Assembly: GCA_050331575.1 (NCBI GenBank) | Contig: JBHJGS010000030.1 | Coordinates: 1-40,161, forward strand | Direction: 5' to 3' | DNA from: JBHJGS01 sp050331575 | GTDB lineage: Bacteria; Pseudomonadota; Alphaproteobacteria; Sphingomonadales; Rhodothalassiaceae | Length of the DNA stretch: 40,161 nt | Part shown: positions 36,082 through 40,161 of the stretch, one piece after another | Layout: each line of letters opens with the position of its first letter | Position numbering within the stretch: position 1 is the stretch's first letter | Made by a program: the position numbers and the translations under genes | Notes under the pieces: generated by a model | Seen by the model: only the letters and a program-made list of their open reading frames with translations | The model's database searches: none | Told to the model about the DNA's origin: nothing

Positions 36082-36673
36082 GCCTGTGCTGCTTGCCTCC
36101 GGTTCGCCGGTCAGGCGAGCGATGCTGTGTGCCGCAGGCCTGGCGGTTGAGGCCCGGCCGGCCGGTGTTGATGAGGCGGCATTGAAGCAGGCGGCGCTGA
36201 GAGACGGCCTGTCGCTGCCGCACACCGCGCTGATGCTGGCCGAGGCCAAGGCCCGCCAGGTGGGCATGGCAATGCCGGAGCGCCTGATCATCGGCGCGGA
36301 CCAACTCTTGCAGATAGAGGACGAGCGACTGGACAAACCGGGCAGCCGGGAGCAGCTGCGCGCGCAATTGCACAGGCTGCGCGGGCGGGAGCATCAATTG
36401 ATCAGTGCGGTGGCGGTGCTGCGCGGGCCGGAGCGTTTGTGGGCCACGACCGATCATGCACGGCTTAGGATGCGCCCCTTTACCGATGCCTTTCTGGACC
36501 GCTATTTGGAGCAGGAAGGAGAGCAGGCTATGCAATGCGTCGGCGGATACCGACTGGAAGGTCTAGGCGCTCAATTGTTTGAAGCGATCGAAGGCGATTA
36601 CTTCACGGTGCTCGGCCTGCCGCTTTTGCCTTTGCTTGGCTATTTGCGGCAATTAGGTATTCTACAAACATGA
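36071..36673 (+). CDS. maf: Maf-like nucleotide pyrophosphatase
   Basis: Maf proteins hydrolyse non-canonical or modified nucleoside triphosphates to monophosphates. The 200-residue protein has the N-terminal substrate motif LLASGSPVRRAML and the catalytic acidic block LIIGADQLLQ with Asp77, then VGGYRLEGLGAQLFEAIEGDYFTVLGLPLLPLLGYL at the C terminus. GADQ in place of GADT places it with the YceF-like subgroup. It is embedded in the ppsR-maf-aroE-coaE operon by overlaps at both ends. Confidence 0.94.
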   Translation: MISEPVLLASGSPVRRAMLCAAGLAVEARPAGVDEAALKQAALRDGLSLPHTALMLAEAKARQVGMAMPERLIIGADQLLQIEDERLDKPGSREQLRAQLHRLRGREHQLISAVAVLRGPERLWATTDHARLRMRPFTDAFLDRYLEQEGEQAMQCVGGYRLEGLGAQLFEAIEGDYFTVLGLPLLPLLGYLRQLGILQT

Positions 36674-37512
36674 GGCGGCCAGAGCCGCCCCTGGCCGGCG
36701 TGATGGGCTGGCCGGTCGCGCATTCGCTGTCACCGCGGCTACACAGCTTCTGGCTTGATCGCGCCGCGATTGCGGGCACCTACGTGGCTTTGCCGGTGAG
36801 CCCGGATCAGCTGAAGATCGCCGTGTTTGCCCTGCCCGCATTGGGATTCCGCGGCGTCAATATCACCATTCCCCATAAGGAGACGGTGTTCGGTCTGCTT
36901 GATCGGCTGGACCCGCTGGCCACGCGGGTCGCCGCGGTCAATCTGGTCAGCATTGATGAGCGCGGGCGCTTGTTCGGGCAGAACAGCGATGTCTACGGTT
37001 TTCGCGCTCATCTATTGGCCTCGGCACCGGACTTTCAGCCCAGCACGGCGCCGGCCGTGATCCTAGGCGCCGGTGGTGCGGCGCGGGCGATCGCGGTGGC
37101 TCTGCTGGATCTGGGCGTGCCGCGACTGACCCTGGTCAACCGCAATCTCAGCCGTGCTGAAGCGCTTGCCGAGGCCCTCAGCGACGATCGGGTGGAGGTG
37201 GCCGGCTGGGCGGATCGGTCGGCGCTATTGAAGCAGGCCGGCTTGCTGGTCAATGCCACCAGCCTGGGCATGACCGGCCAACCGGTGCTGGATATTCATC
37301 TGTCGCTGATGTTGCCCGGCGGCGTGGTGTTCGATAGCGTCTATACACCCTTGCAGACCCCATTGCTGGCGGAGGCCGAACGGCGCGGTCTGATCCCGGT
37401 GGACGGGCTGGGCATGTTGATCCATCAGGCGGTGCCAAGCTTTGAGGCCTTTTTCGGTGTGCAGCCGCAGCCGGACGCGACAAGCCGGGCGCATCTGGTG
37501 GCGGCGTTATGA
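36670..37512 (+). CDS. aroE: Shikimate 5-dehydrogenase
   Basis: AroE reduces 3-dehydroshikimate to shikimate with NADPH. The 280-residue protein has GWPVAHSLSPRLH for substrate binding, the catalytic Lys70 in NITIPHKE, and Asp107 in GQNSDVYGF. The nucleotide loop is VILGAGGAARAIAVAL, followed by NRNLSRAEALAE, the NADP-preferring helix, and the C-terminal DGLGMLIHQAVPSFEAFFG. It overlaps maf and coaE by four bases each (ATGA), so the operon is tightly coupled. Confidence 0.97.
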   Translation: MRRPEPPLAGVMGWPVAHSLSPRLHSFWLDRAAIAGTYVALPVSPDQLKIAVFALPALGFRGVNITIPHKETVFGLLDRLDPLATRVAAVNLVSIDERGRLFGQNSDVYGFRAHLLASAPDFQPSTAPAVILGAGGAARAIAVALLDLGVPRLTLVNRNLSRAEALAEALSDDRVEVAGWADRSALLKQAGLLVNATSLGMTGQPVLDIHLSLMLPGGVVFDSVYTPLQTPLLAEAERRGLIPVDGLGMLIHQAVPSFEAFFGVQPQPDATSRAHLVAAL

Positions 37513-38135
37513 TTGTGCTGGGGCTGACCGGATCCATCGGCATGGGCAAATCGGCGACGGCGGCGCTGTTCGCCCGGCGCGGGGTTCCGGTGTTCGATGC
37601 CGATGCACAGGTGCATGCCCTGATGGCGCCAGGCGCGGCGGGGTTTCGCGCGGTCGCGGCGGCGTTTCCTGAGGCGGTGATCAATGGGCGCATCGACCGG
37701 CCGGCCCTGGGTGCCCTGGTGTTCAAGGATCCGGCGGCCAAGGCGCGGCTGGAGGCACTGCTGCATCCCCTGGTGTTTCGCGCGCAGTGGGAGTTTCTGG
37801 CGCGCTGTTGCCGTCAGCGCCGGCGCCATGTCGTGCTGGATGTGCCCTTGTTGCTGGAAACCGGCGGACGCACGCGGGTGGATTGGGTGGTGGTCGTCAC
37901 CGCGCCGGCCTTCTTACAGCGCCAACGCGTGCTGGCTCGGCCGGGTATGACCGAGCAGCGCTTTCAGGGCATTTTGTCCGCACAGATGCCCGATCGAGAC
38001 AAGCGCCGACACGCGGATTTCCTGATACCGACCGGTCTGGGGTTCCGTGTTGCCTCAGAGGCCGTCGGCCAAGTGTTGCGGACCACAAGGCGGCGTGCGG
38101 GGAGGGTCTGGCCACGGCCGCGGCCGATTGTTTGA
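37509..38135 (+). CDS. coaE: Dephospho-CoA kinase
   Basis: CoaE does the last step of coenzyme A synthesis, phosphorylating the ribose 3'-OH. The 208-residue protein has the P-loop GLTGSIGMGKS at residues 5-15, FDADAQVHAL with the catalytic Asp, the HPLVFRAQWEF block, VVLDVPLLLETGG and the lid RVLARPGMTEQRFQGILSAQM. dnaQ begins 11 bases after the stop. This completes the maf-aroE-coaE-dnaQ series. Confidence 0.97.
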   Translation: MIVLGLTGSIGMGKSATAALFARRGVPVFDADAQVHALMAPGAAGFRAVAAAFPEAVINGRIDRPALGALVFKDPAAKARLEALLHPLVFRAQWEFLARCCRQRRRHVVLDVPLLLETGGRTRVDWVVVVTAPAFLQRQRVLARPGMTEQRFQGILSAQMPDRDKRRHADFLIPTGLGFRVASEAVGQVLRTTRRRAGRVWPRPRPIV

Positions 38136-38145
38136 GGAGGGGATT

Positions 38146-38814
38146 ATGCGCGAAATCGTGTTCGATACCGAGACCACCGGACTGAATGTCGATCAAGGCC
38201 ATCGGCTGATCGAGATCGGCTGTGTGGAACTGGACGATCTGATCCCGACCGGCCGGACCTTTCACCATTATCTCAATCCCGACCGGCTGATTCAGCAGGG
38301 CGCGGTTGATGTGCACGGCATCACCAATGCCATGCTGGAAGACAAGCCACGCTTCTGGGAAATCGCTGAAGCGCTTGTGGCGTTCGTCGGCGATGCGCCG
38401 CTGGTGGCGCACAATGCCGGGTTTGACCGCGGCTTTCTGAACAAGGAGCTGTCCGATTGCGGCTGGCCGGACTTTCCGGCGGATCGATTCGTCGACACCA
38501 TGCTGTTGTGCCGGCAGCGCTGGCCTAGCCAACAGGCCAATCTCGATGCGGTGTGCGAGCGGCTGGGCATCGATACCAGCCGTCGCGTCAAGCATGGCGC
38601 GCTTTTGGACGCGGAGATCCTGGCGGAGGTCTATGTCGAGCTGCGCGGCGGTCGCCAGCATGGCCTGGCGCTGAGCCTGGCAGACGCCCGGCCGATTGCG
38701 GCACGCCCGCGCGTGGTGCGGGCGCCGCGCCCGCATGCCCCAAGCGCGGAGGAACTGGCCGCTCACACCGCGTTTGTCGATGCCTTGCCTGATCCGATGT
38801 GGCGCCGTGGCTAG
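38146..38814 (+). CDS. dnaQ: DNA polymerase III epsilon subunit
   Basis: DnaQ is the 3'-5' proofreading exonuclease of the replicase. The 222-residue protein has Exo I DTETTG (Asp7, Glu9), Exo II HNAGFD (Asp94) and Exo III with His150 and Asp155 in HGALLDA, the DEDDh set. The C-terminal tail HTAFVDALPDPMW after a proline-rich linker fits the region that contacts the alpha subunit. GAGGAGG before the ATG is a very strong ribosome site. secB, which often follows dnaQ in relatives, is not here. Confidence 0.97.
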   Translation: MREIVFDTETTGLNVDQGHRLIEIGCVELDDLIPTGRTFHHYLNPDRLIQQGAVDVHGITNAMLEDKPRFWEIAEALVAFVGDAPLVAHNAGFDRGFLNKELSDCGWPDFPADRFVDTMLLCRQRWPSQQANLDAVCERLGIDTSRRVKHGALLDAEILAEVYVELRGGRQHGLALSLADARPIAARPRVVRAPRPHAPSAEELAAHTAFVDALPDPMWRRG

Positions 38815-38934
38815 GCCATCTCCCATCCGTCGCGCCGGCGCTGGATCCGATCACCAGGCCTGTTGTTTGAGCGGCAAGCCGCTTTGTCCGGCCGATGCGC
38901 ATCGCGGCGCCCGTTGCATCTCTCAAAGGGCGGT

Positions 38935-39390
38935 CTAAAGCCTTCCGTTGATGACGTAATCGAGAAGGCGCACGACCTGGTCGGGTTCGGAGCAGGTTGC
39001 CAGGGCCGCCCCGTCGACCTCTTTCAGGGCGTGGCGCAGATCTGCATCATGCAGGGTGATCAGCGACTTCCCCAGCGCGGCGGCATAGCCGGCATCGAAG
39101 GCGGCATTCCATTGCCGATATTTGTCGCCGAATCGGACCACCACGATATCGGCGTCCTCGATCAAGCTGCGGGTGCGGATGGCGTTCACCTTGGCGCCCT
39201 TATGGTCATACCAGAAGGGATCTTGCTCCGAGCCCAGGATTTCCGCGCCGCAGGCGTCAGAGGCGGGATGGTCGGTCACCGGGGCGGTCAGGGTAACCGG
39301 CAGCTGGGCTTGCTCCACTCCTTGGGCGATGCGATCGCGCCAGTCGGTATGAATTTCGCCGGATAGATAGACGCTCCAGGTCTTTTTCAT
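38935..39390 (-). CDS. YtoQ family protein (nucleoside deoxyribosyltransferase-like)
   Basis: A 151-residue protein with the YtoQ opening WSVYLSGEIHTDWRDRI, the PVTDHPASDACG block, GAKVNAIRTRSLIEDADIVVVRFGDKYRQWNAAFDAGYAAALGK in the middle and LDYVINGRL at the end. The fold resembles nucleoside 2-deoxyribosyltransferases; the true activity of YtoQ is not established. It is transcribed toward dnaQ. It is cytoplasmic, with no signal peptide. The start begins MKKTWSVYLSGE as expected. Confidence 0.88.
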   Translation of the reverse strand: MKKTWSVYLSGEIHTDWRDRIAQGVEQAQLPVTLTAPVTDHPASDACGAEILGSEQDPFWYDHKGAKVNAIRTRSLIEDADIVVVRFGDKYRQWNAAFDAGYAAALGKSLITLHDADLRHALKEVDGAALATCSEPDQVVRLLDYVINGRL

Positions 39391-39460
39391 CGCCGGGCTC
39401 TCCTGTGCTGAAGGGTCTGTCTAGAGCAAGGTCCTCGCGCCCTAGATGGCGGACCTGTTC

Positions 39461-39492
39461 ATCCGATCACGCGCGATCGCGATTGATCGGAT
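39461..39492. repeat. 32-bp palindromic repeat, copy 2
   Basis: Perfect nine-base arms, ATCCGATCA and TGATCGGAT, enclose a CGCGATCGCG core. The last 21 bases are identical to the copy at 15542-15573. It lies in the intergenic space upstream of the next gene, about 70 bases after the YtoQ start on the other strand, so it could affect either promoter. Confidence 0.75.
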
Positions 39493-39616
39493 AGGGCCCT
39501 CGCCAGCGCCTTTTAGCCGCCGCTGGGGGCAATGCAAAGCGATTGCCGCGGCTTTTGGCTCAAATCCTCAGCGATCCTTTTCGGGCTTGAAAGTGGTGTG
39601 CGGGCACGATCAGGCC

Positions 39617-40030
39617 ATGGCAAGCATGACCCTAATCTCCTTGATGATGGCGCTCAGCATGGGCGCAGAAACCGCACCGGGCGGCTGCCCTGCCCGGTTG
39701 TGCCAAGCGACCGACACGGTCACGGTCTTTGACGCGGCCCATAGTTGGGGTTTGCGGACACAGCGCTGGCAGGATCCAAGACTTGGCGAGCAGCAAGGGC
39801 CGAGCCGGATGATGCGGTCGCTGCGCTTCCTGTTTCAGCAAGTCCGGTTTCAGATCGGGGACGGGCGCGTGCAGCTCAACGGTGATCCGCTCGATCCCGG
39901 CGCATGGCTGCGCTTTGAGGCGACCCCCTATAACACCGATCCGATTGCCGAGCTGATGGGCCAATTACAGCCTAAGAGTCTGATTCGAAAGTTTTGTCGT
40001 GATATCATGCTTTTGCGAGGAAGCGTGTGA
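39617..40030 (+). CDS. Small exported protein of unknown function, 3' end altered by IS
   Basis: From the ATG at 39617 the frame encodes 137 residues. A hydrophobic start, MASMTLISLMMALSMGAETA, looks like a signal peptide. The body has two cysteines (Cys24, Cys29), VTVFDAAHSWGLRTQRW and the stretch DPGAWLRFEATPYNTDP; I recognise no family. The last 18 or so residues (from about position 120) come from the IS end that begins at 39976, so the natural C terminus is missing or was replaced. A longer open frame upstream to 39446 runs through the palindrome and is not supported. Confidence 0.6.
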   Translation: MASMTLISLMMALSMGAETAPGGCPARLCQATDTVTVFDAAHSWGLRTQRWQDPRLGEQQGPSRMMRSLRFLFQQVRFQIGDGRVQLNGDPLDPGAWLRFEATPYNTDPIAELMGQLQPKSLIRKFCRDIMLLRGSV

Positions 40031-40161
40031 CGCGCCGGATATGGGCGACGAGGAGCCATGTTTCGGCGCTGGCGATGGTTTTTTCCCAATCCTTGGCCAG
40101 CCTGCGACATCGTCCGAGCCATGCGAAGCTGCGTTCGACGACCCAGCGGCGGGGCAGGACT
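39976..40161 (-). mobile_element. IS5-type insertion sequence, one end, cut by window edge
   Basis: The element end appears to be at GAGTCTGATTCGAAAGTTTT, which looks like an IS5/IS427-group terminal inverted repeat. It lies 9 bases before the visible transposase is expected to end its untranslated tail. Only the 3' part of the transposase is inside the window; the other end and target duplication are not visible. Confidence 0.75.
40005..40161 (-). CDS. IS5 family transposase, C-terminal part (partial)
   Basis: Read leftwards from the window edge, the frame encodes VLPRRWVVERSFAWLGRC, then RRLAKDWEKTIASAETWLLVAHIRRVTRFLAKA and a stop at 40007-40005. RRWVVERSFAWLGRCRRL is the C-terminal catalytic signature of IS5/ISL-type DDE transposases and includes the final Glu of the DDE triad. 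The N-terminal part lies outside the window. Confidence 0.92.
   Translation of the reverse strand, partial: VLPRRWVVERSFAWLGRCRRLAKDWEKTIASAETWLLVAHIRRVTRFLAKA

Overview
The window is a stretch of an alphaproteobacterial main chromosome that spans the presumed replication origin. Three gene neighbourhoods support this. The first is rho, hemJ, hemE, then an intergenic gap with DnaA boxes, then ppsR, maf, aroE, coaE and dnaQ; this is the arrangement known around the Caulobacter-type origin. The second is mnmG-rsmG-parA-parB with two parS sites. The third is pckA divergent from chvI-chvG-hprK-rapZ-EIIA-HPr, the typical alphaproteobacterial PTS-regulatory cluster. I cannot name the order or genus from sequence alone. 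Most of the window is GC-rich, compact and ordinary core genome.

Left end (1-1.7 kb): a visibly more A+T-rich patch holds a reverse transcriptase of unassigned family. It is translationally coupled to a gene cut off by the window edge, and the patch ends at the 3' end of a tRNA-Val. Between the two lie three 11-bp phased direct repeats. This looks like the edge of an integrated element, possibly defence-related, and is the best candidate for something undescribed. Region 1.8-9.3 kb has a family 2 glycosyltransferase, a small membrane protein, a 2Fe-2S ferredoxin, pyruvate phosphate dikinase, a dienoyl-CoA isomerase-like crotonase, a dispersed GC-rich repeat, a ThiE/TenI-like gene, the PLP-binding protein YggS, and a PspB-like gene broken by one amber codon. 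Region 9.3-15.2 kb has a DUF3482 GTPase/DUF2868 membrane protein pair, an O-methyltransferase, and a sppA-msrB operon.

Region 15.2-21.8 kb starts with two palindromic repeats, then carries the HPr/EIIA/RapZ/HprK/ChvG/ChvI operon and divergent pckA. Region 21.9-26.5 kb has a J-domain protein, a sodium:solute symporter of the NSS family with an altered gate residue, an isoprenylcysteine-methyltransferase-like membrane protein, a dienelactone hydrolase and the YchF GTPase. Region 26.5-31.8 kb is the chromosome segregation block with two oppositely oriented parS sites, one inside the mnmG reading frame, followed by a DUF2383-like helical protein and an SRPBCC-like protein. Region 31.8-38.8 kb is the origin neighbourhood. 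The right end has a YtoQ protein, a second copy of a 32-bp palindrome, and an exported protein whose 3' end runs into an IS5-type insertion sequence cut by the window edge.

Functionally the window is rich in control of the phosphoenolpyruvate/pyruvate node. It encodes PPDK, its regulatory kinase/pyrophosphorylase PpsR, PEP carboxykinase, the ChvG-ChvI two-component system, and a sugar-permease-free set of PTS regulators (HPr, EIIA, HprK). It also holds the origin and its partitioning machinery. Gene calls rest on recognised motifs and gene order; no database search was run.
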